Origin: Fluviicoccus keumensis
GTDB taxonomy: Bacteria; Pseudomonadota; Gammaproteobacteria; Pseudomonadales; Moraxellaceae
DNA: 64,000 nucleotides
Assembly: GCF_004217445.1 (NCBI RefSeq)
Contig: NZ_SHKX01000010.1
Span: 62,001-126,000, forward strand
Reading direction: 5' to 3'
The notes under the pieces are model-generated. The model made no database searches, had not been told where the DNA came from, and worked only from the letters and a program-made list of their open reading frames with translations. This document shows positions 1 to 8,260 of the stretch, piece after piece; the first letter of the stretch is position 1; every line of letters begins with the position of its first letter. Position numbers and translations under genes: made by a program.

Positions 1-1
1 T

Positions 2-880
2 TGCGTTTTACTCTCGGCCATCCTCTTTTCCGCCAAGTCGGTGCTGGTGAAACTGGCCTATCAGTACGCTATTGATGCGGAAACGCTGCTGGTGCTGCGC
101 ATGCTGTTTTCATTGCCCTTTTTCCTGGGCATGTTGTGGCTGGCCCATGAGCCTGGCAAACGCCTGAACCGCAAGGAGTGGCTAGGCGTGATACTGGCCG
201 GCGGCGCCGGTTATTACGGTGCGGGAATTCTCGACTTCATGGGGCTGGCCTACATCAGCGCCAGCCTGGAACGACTGCTGCTGTTCATGTATCCCACGCT
301 GACGGTCTTCCTCTCGGCCCTGTTCCTGAAGACGCGGATTACCGGCAGGGTCTGGCTGGCCATTCTGGTGAGCTATACGGGTATGCTGCTGGTATTTTCG
401 GGAGACCGCTCCGCACATTCCCCGCAACTGTGGCTGGGCAGCCTGCTGGTCTTTGGCGGAGCGCTGGCTTACGCGGGGTATCTGGTCGCCAGCGGAGAGC
501 TGATGAAAACCGTCGGGGCCGCCCGATTCACGGCCTTGGCCCTGACCGTCGCGACTGCCTGCGCGCTCCTGCACTTTTCAATCCAAGGCTCCTGGCGGGC
601 GTTGGCAAGCCTGCCTGCGCCGCTATGGGGGCTTTGTGCAGCACTGGGTTTCTTTTGCACCTTCCTGCCCGCCAGCCTGATTACCCAAGGCATTCGTCAC
701 ATTGGCGCCGCATCGGCGGCGCTGATCGGCGCGGTCGGGCCGGTCTTCACCCTGATGATGGGGGCTGTTTTTCTGGATGAAAAGCTGACTGGCGTCCAAA
801 TTGCCGGAGGGATTTTCGTGCTGGCAGGCGTCGTCATGATCTCCTTCCGCCCCTCGCCTCCTGAAGTTGCCCCGGAATAA
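2..880 (+). CDS. EamA/DMT-family exporter, 5'-truncated by the window edge
   Basis: Inner-membrane transporter of the drug/metabolite (EamA) superfamily; the substrate cannot be told from sequence. The frame is open from base 2 (reading VLLSAILFSAKSVLVKLAY), so the true start lies left of the window. Visible are nine or so hydrophobic helices arranged as two EamA repeats; the second repeat contains GAASAALIGAVGPVFTLMMG and ends LAGVVMISF, typical of the family. It ends four bases before a convergent gene. The family call is firm; the function is open. Confidence 0.85.
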   Translation, partial: CVLLSAILFSAKSVLVKLAYQYAIDAETLLVLRMLFSLPFFLGMLWLAHEPGKRLNRKEWLGVILAGGAGYYGAGILDFMGLAYISASLERLLLFMYPTLTVFLSALFLKTRITGRVWLAILVSYTGMLLVFSGDRSAHSPQLWLGSLLVFGGALAYAGYLVASGELMKTVGAARFTALALTVATACALLHFSIQGSWRALASLPAPLWGLCAALGFFCTFLPASLITQGIRHIGAASAALIGAVGPVFTLMMGAVFLDEKLTGVQIAGGIFVLAGVVMISFRPSPPEVAPE

Positions 881-884
881 AACG

Positions 885-1289
885 CTAACCGCCTGCGCGG
901 AGGGAACGCAGGAATAACCCAAGGCCGCCAATCGCCAGCACCAGAATCACGATCAGATCAAACGCCGTCATGGCGCGGAAGCTGAACTGAATGGAGGCAA
1001 TCACCCCCATGATCATTGCCGACAACGACCCGGCCGCCAATATCCAGCCCAGCCAGTTCTTGGCATTGTAAAAGACCATGCCGATCCCGAACATGAAGGG
1101 AATCATGATCATGCCGGTCGTGATCGCGTAGGCGCCGCCCCAAGCGGAAAATCCGTACAGGGCATAACCCATGCCGAAATTGGATGTGACGACGATGCTC
1201 TTCAGCAGCAGGTAAAAACCGCCGCACATCATCAACAGTCCCAACAGGAACTCACCGGTCCCCCCTTGCGTACCACCCGCGCCTCTCAT
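885..1289 (-). CDS. Small four-helix membrane protein, unknown function
   Basis: 134 residues with four predicted membrane segments (about residues 13-33, 40-72, 76-103 and 110-130) and a short Gly-rich N terminus; no signal peptide or catalytic motif is visible. The start has a GAGAGG ribosome-binding site. It lies downstream of secF on the same strand but beyond a strong hairpin, so it is probably transcribed separately. I do not recognise a named family; an inner-membrane location is inferred from hydrophobicity alone. Confidence 0.7.
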   Translation of the reverse strand: MRGAGGTQGGTGEFLLGLLMMCGGFYLLLKSIVVTSNFGMGYALYGFSAWGGAYAITTGMIMIPFMFGIGMVFYNAKNWLGWILAAGSLSAMIMGVIASIQFSFRAMTAFDLIVILVLAIGGLGLFLRSLRAGG

Positions 1290-1334
1290 GCGCCTCTCCT
1301 GAACGATAAGACCTAAACCATGCGGACATCATAA

Positions 1335-1366
1335 ACGACAAGGGCGCATGAATGCGCCCTTGTCGT
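1335..1366 (-). terminator. Strong GC hairpin after secF
   Basis: Arms 1335-1347 and 1354-1366 pair perfectly. The secF side has only a weak T-run (TTTATG), so it may act as an RNA-stabilising 3' end as much as an intrinsic terminator. Its core is nearly the same as the hairpin after rpoC (34847-34875). Confidence 0.6.
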
Positions 1367-1385
1367 CAGTCTCAAGAAAGCAGGA

Positions 1386-2321
1386 TCAGGAGATCTCGCC
1401 TTCTTCCACCACTTCACTTTTCGGGACAATCAGGAAATCTTCCTTGCTCAACCCCATTGCCAAGGCATAACTGGTTGCAATGTAAATGGAGGAATATGTC
1501 CCCGCAAACAGGCCGACCAGCATCGCCACGGAGAACCACTTCAGCGCCGGACCGCCCAGCAGCAGCAGCGCCACGACCACCAGCACCACTGTGGCTACGG
1601 TCATGATGGTGCGGCGCAGGGTTTCGGTCAGGGAAACGTCAATAATTTCAGTGGCATCCGCTGTACGTAAACGACGGAAGTTTTCACGAATCCGGTCAAA
1701 TACCACAATCGTGTCATTCAGCGAGTAACCAATCAACGCCAATACCGCCGCCAGCACGGACAGATCGAAAGGCCAGCCCATGATCGAAAAAATCCCGACG
1801 GTAAAGAGGGTATCGTGCAACAGCGAAGACACCGCGCCGACCGAGAACTTGAAGCGGTAGCGGAAGGCGACATACAACATCATCAGACCCAGCGACAGGC
1901 CGACCGCCATCAGAGAATTCAGGTACAGCTCCTCACCCACCTGCGAACCGACCGAATCCACTTGGCGCAGGGTCGCGGTATTGCCGTCTTTCTCCACCGC
2001 CTTGACCACATTGCGGCCGATGTCAGCGCTGTTGGTGGCCTTGTTCTGCGGCGGCATCCGGATCAGGACATCCGTGGTGCGCCCGAGATGCTGGACAATA
2101 GCCTCCTTGAAGCCGGCCTCCTCCAGCGAATTCTGCACCGCCATCTGCTCAACCGGTTTGGCGAAGGACAGCTCCACGGAAGTACCGCCGGTGAAGTCCT
2201 GACCAAGGTTCAGACCACGGGTCACCAGGGAAACCACGCCCGCCAGCACCACCAACAGCGAAAAAATCGCCATCGGCTTACGGAAACGCATGAAACGGAT
2301 GATTCTGTTTTCAAACATCAT
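1386..2321 (-). CDS. secF: Protein translocase subunit SecF
   Basis: Inner-membrane partner of SecD that uses the proton-motive force to help late protein export through SecYEG. 311 residues, the usual size. An N-terminal transmembrane helix and a periplasmic domain (GLNLGQDFTGGTSVELSF near residues 35-52) are followed by five C-terminal helices with the RND-like segments LIGYSLNDTIVVFDRIRENF and LTRTI-like TLRRTIMT. It begins 11 bases after secD and is the last gene of queA-tgt-yajC-secD-secF, the E. coli order. Confidence 0.98.
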   Translation of the reverse strand: MMFENRIIRFMRFRKPMAIFSLLVVLAGVVSLVTRGLNLGQDFTGGTSVELSFAKPVEQMAVQNSLEEAGFKEAIVQHLGRTTDVLIRMPPQNKATNSADIGRNVVKAVEKDGNTATLRQVDSVGSQVGEELYLNSLMAVGLSLGLMMLYVAFRYRFKFSVGAVSSLLHDTLFTVGIFSIMGWPFDLSVLAAVLALIGYSLNDTIVVFDRIRENFRRLRTADATEIIDVSLTETLRRTIMTVATVVLVVVALLLLGGPALKWFSVAMLVGLFAGTYSSIYIATSYALAMGLSKEDFLIVPKSEVVEEGEIS

Positions 2322-2332
2322 GGCCGTTCTCC

Positions 2333-4204
2333 TTAAATGCTCAGGCGGGCGACGCGACGGCCGCCATAAATGACCTGCACCACGGCACGAGTCACGGTCA
2401 GCGCCGAGAACAGCGAGCAGAGGATGCCGATCGACAGCGTCACGGCAAAGCCCTTGATGGGGCCGGTGCCGACCGCGAACAGAATGATGGCCACAATCAG
2501 GGTGGTGACGTGCGCATCGATAATGGTGACAAAAGCGCGATCATAGCCGGCAATAATGGCATGGTGCGGGGAAGCGCCAGCCCGCAACTCTTCCCGGATC
2601 CGTTCGTAGATCAGCACGTTTGCATCCACCGCCATACCCACCGTCAACACAATACCGGCAATACCCGGCAAGGTCAGCGCCGCCCCGATGGCGGACATCA
2701 CCGCCACCAGCATGGCCACGTTGAAGATCAGGCCGATATTGGCAACCAGACCGAAGACCCGGTAGAACACCACCATGAATACGGCGACCAGCGTAAAGCC
2801 GACCAGCGTCGACATCAGGCCTTTGTCAATGTTTTCCTGACCCAGGCTGGGGCCGATGGTGCGCTCTTCCACAAAGTACATCGGCGCAGCCAGAGCACCG
2901 GCGCGCAGCAGCAAGGCCAGTTCCTGCGCCTCGCCCGGCGAGTCCAGACCGGTAATACGGAACTGGGAGCCCAGCATCGACTGGACGGTTGCGCGGTTGA
3001 TCACCACTTTTTCGACATAGGGCTCGCGGACTTCGGTCACCTTGCCGTCAGCACCTGTTACCTGACGCATGCGCTGCTTGTGCTCGACAAAGAGCACGGC
3101 CATTTGCTTGCCGACATTGTCCCGGGTTGCTTCGGCCATCATCTTGCCGCCACGACTGTCGAGCGTGATATTGACCTGCGGATTGGAGTATTCGTCAAAG
3201 CCTGACTGCGCGCCGACAACACGCTCACCGGTGACGATCTTGCGCTTCTGCAGCATGACCAGATCGCCGCCCTGTTTGTGGAACGGGAAAATTTCGGTGC
3301 CGGGCGGGGCAATACCCGACTCCGGCGGCACCGCGCCGTTTTCCCAATCCACAAAGCGGAATTCAAGGGTTGCGGTCCGGCCCAGCACCCGCTTCGCCTC
3401 AGCGGTATCCTGCACGCCCGGCAGTTGCACCACGATCCGGTTGGCGCCTTGGCGCTGCACCAGCGCTTCCGCCACTCCCAACTCATTGACCCGGTTACGG
3501 ATGGTGGTCAGGTTCTGTTCGACAGCGTAATCCGAGACTTCCTTGAGCTTGGCCGGGCTGAAGCCCATGTCCAGGAACAAGGCGCCTTCACGTACGGCAT
3601 CGGCGAAAATGAACTCGCGATACTCGCCTTTCAACAAGGCCGCCGCCTTGTTACGGTCATCCTCGGTTTCGAAGCGAACCGACAGGCCATTCGGAATATC
3701 GGTCACCGCGCGATACGCCAGTTTGGCCTCACGCAACTTGGCCTTGATTTCGGTGGTATAGGTTTCCTGACGCTGTTCCAGCGCCTTGGCCATATCGACT
3801 TCCAGCAGGAAGTGCACGCCACCGCGCAGGTCCAGACCCAGCTTCATCGGGTGCGCGCCTATCGCCAGCAGCCACGACGGAGTGGTCGGGGCCAGGTTCA
3901 GCGCCACCACGTAGCCATCACCCAGTACACGTTTCAGCACATCCTGGGCCTTGAGCTGGGCGTCAGACGTATCCACGCGCAGCAGCACCCCCTTGGCCTG
4001 GACTTGGGAACCGTGAAAGCGAATTCCCGCCGCCTTCAGGCCGTCTTCCGCCCGGCTCAGCACGGCCTGGTCGACCACCACACCGGCATTGGCACCCGAA
4101 ACCTGCAGCGCCGGTTCGTCAGGATAAATGTTGGGCAGGGAATAGAGCGTGCTGACTATACCCACCAGCACGATCACGATGTATTTCCAAAGGGGGAAGC
4201 GCAT
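2333..4204 (-). CDS. secD: Protein translocase subunit SecD
   Basis: Large SecDF subunit. 623 residues: an N-terminal helix (residues 7-25), the family motif GLDLRGGVHFLLEVD near 122-136, the long periplasmic P1 domain, and six C-terminal helices containing GMAVDANVLIYERIREEL, the conserved acidic segment of the proton path. Starts five bases after the yajC stop. Expected to sit in the inner membrane with SecF and YajC beside SecYEG. Confidence 0.98.
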   Translation of the reverse strand: MRFPLWKYIVIVLVGIVSTLYSLPNIYPDEPALQVSGANAGVVVDQAVLSRAEDGLKAAGIRFHGSQVQAKGVLLRVDTSDAQLKAQDVLKRVLGDGYVVALNLAPTTPSWLLAIGAHPMKLGLDLRGGVHFLLEVDMAKALEQRQETYTTEIKAKLREAKLAYRAVTDIPNGLSVRFETEDDRNKAAALLKGEYREFIFADAVREGALFLDMGFSPAKLKEVSDYAVEQNLTTIRNRVNELGVAEALVQRQGANRIVVQLPGVQDTAEAKRVLGRTATLEFRFVDWENGAVPPESGIAPPGTEIFPFHKQGGDLVMLQKRKIVTGERVVGAQSGFDEYSNPQVNITLDSRGGKMMAEATRDNVGKQMAVLFVEHKQRMRQVTGADGKVTEVREPYVEKVVINRATVQSMLGSQFRITGLDSPGEAQELALLLRAGALAAPMYFVEERTIGPSLGQENIDKGLMSTLVGFTLVAVFMVVFYRVFGLVANIGLIFNVAMLVAVMSAIGAALTLPGIAGIVLTVGMAVDANVLIYERIREELRAGASPHHAIIAGYDRAFVTIIDAHVTTLIVAIILFAVGTGPIKGFAVTLSIGILCSLFSALTVTRAVVQVIYGGRRVARLSI

Positions 4205-4209
4205 GTTCG

Positions 4210-4557
4210 TTATTCTTTATTCTGGCCAATGTTTTTGAGGGTGCCGGCGGGCAGCGAGGCGACAACGGAACCCTTCTGGATGCGAAGGGTCACCTTGTCG
4301 CCAAGGTCAACCACCGCGTATTCATCATCAATCTTCTGGATGCGTCCCAGCAGACCGCCGGCGAACACGATTTCGTCGCCGACCTTAAGGCCACCCATCA
4401 GTTCCTTGTGCTCCTTGGCGCGCTTGGCCTGCGGACGCCACAACAGGAAATAGAACACCACAAAAAACAGGCCGAGCATGACCAGATTGGCCATTCCGGC
4501 ATCGGGGCCGGCGGCGGCGGGCGCGTTGGCATGGGCTTCGGCAATGAAAAAGCTCAT
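4210..4557 (-). CDS. yajC: Sec translocon accessory protein YajC
   Basis: 115 residues with one membrane helix (about 22-43, LVMLGLFFVVFYFLLWRPQ) followed by the conserved cytoplasmic part RPQAKRAKEHKELMGGLKVGDEIVFAGGLLGRI. YajC associates with SecDF; its precise role is still modest or unclear in the family. Lies 12 bases after tgt and five before secD. Confidence 0.97.
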   Translation of the reverse strand: MSFFIAEAHANAPAAAGPDAGMANLVMLGLFFVVFYFLLWRPQAKRAKEHKELMGGLKVGDEIVFAGGLLGRIQKIDDEYAVVDLGDKVTLRIQKGSVVASLPAGTLKNIGQNKE

Positions 4558-4569
4558 TGGGGATCTCTC

Positions 4570-5682
4570 CTAAAGGGCGGGCACGGGCAAGTCGCGACGG
4601 GCATAAAAATCGTGCACAAAGTCGTGCAATGTACCGGTTTCAATGGCGGTCCGCAAACCGGCCATCAATCGCTGGTAGTAACGCAGGTTGTGGATTGTAC
4701 CGAGCATCGCTCCGAGCATCTCCCCGCATTTGTCTAAATGATGTAAGTAGGCGCGCGAGAAGTTGCGGCACGCATAGCAGTCGCAATGCGGGTCGACCGG
4801 CAGGTTGTCGGTCTTGTACTGGGTGTTGCGGATGCGGACGATGCCGTCAGTCACGAAATAATGACCGTTGCGGGCGTTGCGGGTGGGCATCACGCAGTCG
4901 AACATGTCGACGCCGCGACGCACCGCTTCGACAATATCCTCCGGCTTGCCGACACCCATCAGGTAGCGCGGCTTGTCGGCGGGCAGGCGCTGCGGCACAT
5001 GGTCCAGCACCTTGATCATCTCTTCCTTCGGTTCCCCCACCGACAGCCCGCCGATGGCATAACCGTCAAAGCCGATGTCCATCAACCCGGCCAGCGAGAC
5101 ATCACGCAGGTTCTCATACATGCCGCCCTGCACGATGCCGAACAGGGCATTCGGGTTGCCTTCATGGGCGGTCTTGCAGCGGGCGGCCCAGCGCAGGCTC
5201 AGCTCCATCGACTCGCGCGCCTGCTTTTCGGTGGCGGGATACGGTGTGCATTCGTCAAAGATCATGACGATATCGGAATTGAGCGCGCGCTGGATCTGCA
5301 TCGAGATTTCCGGCGTCAGGAACACCTTGGAGCCATCGATCGGCGACTGGAATTTAACGCCCTCCTCGCTGATCTTGCGCAGCGCGCCCAGGCTAAACAC
5401 CTGAAAGCCGCCGGAGTCGGTCAGGATCGGCTTTTCCCAGTTGATGAAGCCGTGCAAACCGCCGAACTGGCTGACCACGTCCGTGCCGGGACGCAGCCAG
5501 AGGTGGAAGGTGTTGCCAAGGATGATGTCGGCGCCGATGTCATGGATGTCGCGCGGCAGCATGCCCTTGACCGTACCGTAAGTGCCCACCGGCATGAAGG
5601 CCGGGGTCTGGACCTTGCCGTGCTGCAGGGTCAGCTCGCCGCGCCGCGCCGCGCCATCGGTGGCCATCAATTTAAACTGCAT
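4570..5682 (-). CDS. tgt: Queuine tRNA-ribosyltransferase (TGT)
   Basis: Exchanges guanine-34 for preQ1 in GU(N)-anticodon tRNAs (Tyr, His, Asn, Asp), the step before QueA. 370 residues. The substrate loop SGGFQVFSLG (about 91-100), GIVQGG and the zinc site CDCYACRNFSRAYLHHL (C-x-C-x2-C...H, near 302-318) are all present. The start has a GGAG site and overlaps the queA 3' end by 11 bases, which suggests translational coupling. A target tRNA-Tyr(GUA) is encoded at 48364-48448. Confidence 0.98.
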   Translation of the reverse strand: MQFKLMATDGAARRGELTLQHGKVQTPAFMPVGTYGTVKGMLPRDIHDIGADIILGNTFHLWLRPGTDVVSQFGGLHGFINWEKPILTDSGGFQVFSLGALRKISEEGVKFQSPIDGSKVFLTPEISMQIQRALNSDIVMIFDECTPYPATEKQARESMELSLRWAARCKTAHEGNPNALFGIVQGGMYENLRDVSLAGLMDIGFDGYAIGGLSVGEPKEEMIKVLDHVPQRLPADKPRYLMGVGKPEDIVEAVRRGVDMFDCVMPTRNARNGHYFVTDGIVRIRNTQYKTDNLPVDPHCDCYACRNFSRAYLHHLDKCGEMLGAMLGTIHNLRYYQRLMAGLRTAIETGTLHDFVHDFYARRDLPVPAL

Positions 5683-6718
5683 GATTCACTCCGGGGCGTT
5701 CGAGCAGCATCGCATCGCCATAACTGAAGAAACGGTAGCGGTTTTCAACCGCCGCCTGATAGGCCGCCATGACGCGGTCGCGCCCGGCAAAGGCGCTGAC
5801 CAGCATCAGCAGCGTCGATTCCGGCAGGTGGAAATTGGTGAACAGCACGTCCACCACCCGCCAGTCGTAACCGGGATAAATGAAGATCTGGGTATCGCCG
5901 GACCAGGCCTGCAACTCCCCGCCGTGAGCCTGCGCCGCTGACTCCAGCGCACGCACGCTGGTGGTGCCGACAGCGACCACCCGCCCTCCCCGTTCACGGG
6001 TGCGGCGGATCGCCTCCACGGTTTCCGGCGGCACGCTCAGCCATTCGGCATGCATGCGGTGCTCCCGGATATCCGCCGCCCGCACCGGCTGGAAGGTGCC
6101 CGCGCCGACATGCAGCGTGACATAGGCGAAGTCGCAGCCGCGTTCACGCAGCGAGGCCAGCAAGGCTTCGTCAAAATGCAGGCCCGCCGTGGGCGCCGCC
6201 ACCGAGGCGGTCTTTTCCGGCTTGCTGTAGACGGTCTGGTAGCGTTCGCTGTCAGAGGCTTCGACCGTGCGGCCCAGATAGGGCGGCAGCGGCATTTCGC
6301 CATGCTCGGCCAGCACCTCGCGCACCGGGCGGGAGAACTTCAACTTGAACAGATCGTCCACCCGTTCCAGCATGTCCGCCCGCACCTTGCCCTCGGCAAA
6401 GGTCAGCCGCGCGCCCGGCTTCGGCGACTTGCTGGCGCGCAGATGCACCAGCGCCGTGTCGTCGGCGACAATGCGCTCGACCAGCACTTCCACCTTACCG
6501 CCGGAGGACTTCTGCCCGAACAGGCGGGCGGCCAGCACGCGGGTATCATTGAAAACCAGCAGGTCGCCGGGCTGCAGCAGGGATGCCAGATCGCGCACCA
6601 TGCGGTGTTGCAGGCCGTCCGCCGCGAGATGCAGCAAACGCGAGGCCGAGCGCTCCGCCAAGGGAAAGCGGGCGATCAGTTCATCGGGTAATTCGTAGGA
6701 AAAATCGGTCAGTTGCAT
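5672..6718 (-). CDS. queA: S-adenosylmethionine:tRNA ribosyltransferase-isomerase
   Basis: Adds the epoxycyclopentanediol group from SAM to preQ1-tRNA, making epoxyqueuosine. 348 residues from the start MQLTDFSYELPDELIARFP, the normal length and N terminus of the family; the reading frame stays open further upstream but that extension would run across the tRNA-Leu promoter and into the tRNA-Leu gene. Conserved segments include SRLLHL, FNDTRVLAARL and the C-terminal NFHLPESTLLMLVSAFAG. First gene of the queA-secF set. Confidence 0.97.
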   Translation of the reverse strand: MQLTDFSYELPDELIARFPLAERSASRLLHLAADGLQHRMVRDLASLLQPGDLLVFNDTRVLAARLFGQKSSGGKVEVLVERIVADDTALVHLRASKSPKPGARLTFAEGKVRADMLERVDDLFKLKFSRPVREVLAEHGEMPLPPYLGRTVEASDSERYQTVYSKPEKTASVAAPTAGLHFDEALLASLRERGCDFAYVTLHVGAGTFQPVRAADIREHRMHAEWLSVPPETVEAIRRTRERGGRVVAVGTTSVRALESAAQAHGGELQAWSGDTQIFIYPGYDWRVVDVLFTNFHLPESTLLMLVSAFAGRDRVMAAYQAAVENRYRFFSYGDAMLLERPGVNHAV

Positions 6719-6742
6719 AAGGCGTATCCAACAGGGGGCGGC

Positions 6743-6765
6743 ATTATAGCAACTTTTCGCGAAAA
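6743..6765 (-). promoter_or_regulatory. Candidate queA -10 box next to a 12-bp palindrome
   Basis: A perfect TATAAT (minus strand, 6743-6748) lies 25 bases before queA. The palindrome TTTTCGCGAAAA occupies 6754-6765, in the -10/-35 spacer of this promoter and just outside the divergent tRNA-Leu promoter. No good -35 is visible, so an activator or operator role for the palindrome is possible but unproven. Confidence 0.5.
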
Positions 6766-6768
6766 CGC

Positions 6769-6796
6769 TTGACGCTGTCCGGTCGCTGCTTATAAT
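6769..6796 (+). promoter_or_regulatory. Sigma-70 promoter of tRNA-Leu
   Basis: TTGACG (6769-6774), 16-base spacer, perfect TATAAT (6791-6796). The start of transcription is expected near 6803, seven bases before the mature tRNA. Confidence 0.88.
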
Positions 6797-6809
6797 CAGC
6801 CTTCCTCGT

Positions 6810-6896
6810 GCCTGGGTGGCGGAACTGGTAGACGCAGTGGACTCAAAATCCACCGCCCGCGAGGGCGTGCCGGTTCGATTCCGGCTCCAGGCACCA
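6810..6896 (+). tRNA. tRNA-Leu(CAA)
   Basis: 87 nt including an encoded CCA. Acceptor arms GCCTGGG and TCCAGGC pair; the anticodon stem GTGGA/TCCAC holds the loop CTCAAAA, anticodon CAA reading UUG. The long variable arm (CCGCCCGCGAGGGCG region) is that of a class II tRNA, and GGTTCGATTCC is the T arm. Single-gene unit with its own promoter and terminator. Confidence 0.97.
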
Positions 6897-6906
6897 CGAG
6901 ATTCTG

Positions 6907-6941
6907 AAAAGCCCCGGCGGCATTTGCCCCGGGGCTTTTTC
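6907..6941 (+). terminator. Intrinsic terminator of tRNA-Leu
   Basis: Arms AAAAGCCCCGG (6907-6917) and CCGGGGCTTTT (6929-6939) with a T-run; ten bases after the tRNA. Confidence 0.9.
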
Positions 6942-7016
6942 TTTGCGCGCTCGCCGCCATAGCCCTCCCCGCTTCACGCCGCTATCATTACGCATCGCTC
7001 ACCGGAGACACTCACC

Positions 7017-8225
7017 ATGGCTATCCCCACCGTCATCGGCACCCCGCTCAGTTCCTCCGCCACCAAGGTCATGTTCCTGGGCGCGGGCGAGCTGGGCAAG
7101 GAAGTGATCATCTCGCTACAGCGACTGGGTGTGGAAGTGATCGCCGTTGACCGTTACGCACATGCGCCGGGTCATCAGGTCGCCCACCGCGCCCATGTCA
7201 TCAACATGAGCGATCCGGTGGCCCTGCGGACCTTGATCGAGGCGGAAAAGCCGCATTTCGTGGTGCCGGAAATCGAAGCCATCGCCACGGCGGTGCTGTT
7301 GGAGATCGAACGGGAAGGCATCGCCGAAGTCATTCCCACCGCCCGCGCCGTCAACCTGACCATGAACCGCGCCGGCATCCGCCGTCTGGCCGCGGAAGAA
7401 CTGGGGCTGCCAACCTCACCCTACGCTTTCGCGGACAGTCTCGATGCCTTACAGGAAGCTGCCGACCGTATTGGTTATCCCTGTTTCATCAAGCCGGTGA
7501 TGTCCTCCTCGGGCAAGGGCCAGTCGAAGGTGGATCGCAGCGAGGATATTCCCGCCGCCTGGGACTACGCCGCCAGCGGCGGACGGGTAAATCAGGGCAC
7601 GGTGATTGTCGAAGGCATGATCGACTTTGATTTTGAAATCACGCAGCTGACGGTGCGCGCCGTCGGCGCTTCCGGTCAGGTGGAAACCTTTTTCTGCGAC
7701 CCGATAGGACACCGTCAGGTGGCGGGAGATTATGTGGAAAGCTGGCAGCCGCAGGCGATGTCCGCGACGGCGCTGCAACGCGCCCGCGAGATTTCGAAGG
7801 CGGTGACCGACAGTCTTGGCGGACGCGGCATTTTCGGGGTCGAGTTGTTCGTCAAGGGCGACATGGTCTGGTTCTCGGAAGTCAGCCCGCGCCCGCATGA
7901 CACCGGTCTGGTAACCTTGGCCAGTCAGTTGCAGTCGGAATTTGAAATCCATGCCAAGGCCATTCTCGGCCTGCCGGTCAATACGGCGCTGCTCAGCCCG
8001 GCCGCCAGCGCGGTCATCTATGGCGGCATGGATGCACAAGGGATTGTTTTTGAAGGCGTGGCCGACGCCCTGAAGGTGCCGGACAGCGACATCCGCCTGT
8101 TCGGCAAACCGGAAAGCTTTCCCAAGCGTCGCATGGGCGTCGCCGTCTGCCGCGCCGGCGATACCGATGCCGCCCGCGCCAACGCCAGGGAAGCCGCCGA
8201 CCGGGTCATCCCCAAACGCGGCTGA
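7017..8225 (+). CDS. purT: Formate-dependent GAR transformylase (PurT)
   Basis: Makes formyl-GAR from formate, ATP and glycinamide ribonucleotide, the folate-independent route for step three of purine synthesis. 402 residues of ATP-grasp fold: GAGELGKEVIISLQRLG near 26-42, IKPVMSSSGKGQS near 161-173, VEGMIDFDFEITQL and the metal/ATP segment WFSEVSPRPHDTGLVTL. A GGAGA site lies before the ATG. Monocistronic between tRNA-Leu and a convergent gene. Confidence 0.98.
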   Translation: MAIPTVIGTPLSSSATKVMFLGAGELGKEVIISLQRLGVEVIAVDRYAHAPGHQVAHRAHVINMSDPVALRTLIEAEKPHFVVPEIEAIATAVLLEIEREGIAEVIPTARAVNLTMNRAGIRRLAAEELGLPTSPYAFADSLDALQEAADRIGYPCFIKPVMSSSGKGQSKVDRSEDIPAAWDYAASGGRVNQGTVIVEGMIDFDFEITQLTVRAVGASGQVETFFCDPIGHRQVAGDYVESWQPQAMSATALQRAREISKAVTDSLGGRGIFGVELFVKGDMVWFSEVSPRPHDTGLVTLASQLQSEFEIHAKAILGLPVNTALLSPAASAVIYGGMDAQGIVFEGVADALKVPDSDIRLFGKPESFPKRRMGVAVCRAGDTDAARANAREAADRVIPKRG

Positions 8226-8232
8226 TCATCGC

Positions 8233-8260
8233 GCAAGCCGGGATTACGATCCCGGCTTGC
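8233..8260. terminator. Shared hairpin between convergent purT and an unknown gene
   Basis: Twelve-base perfect arms (8233-8244 and 8249-8260) close a TACG tetraloop. It starts just after the purT stop and contains the stop codon of the opposing gene. No T-run follows on either strand, so it may stabilise both 3' ends. Confidence 0.55.
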
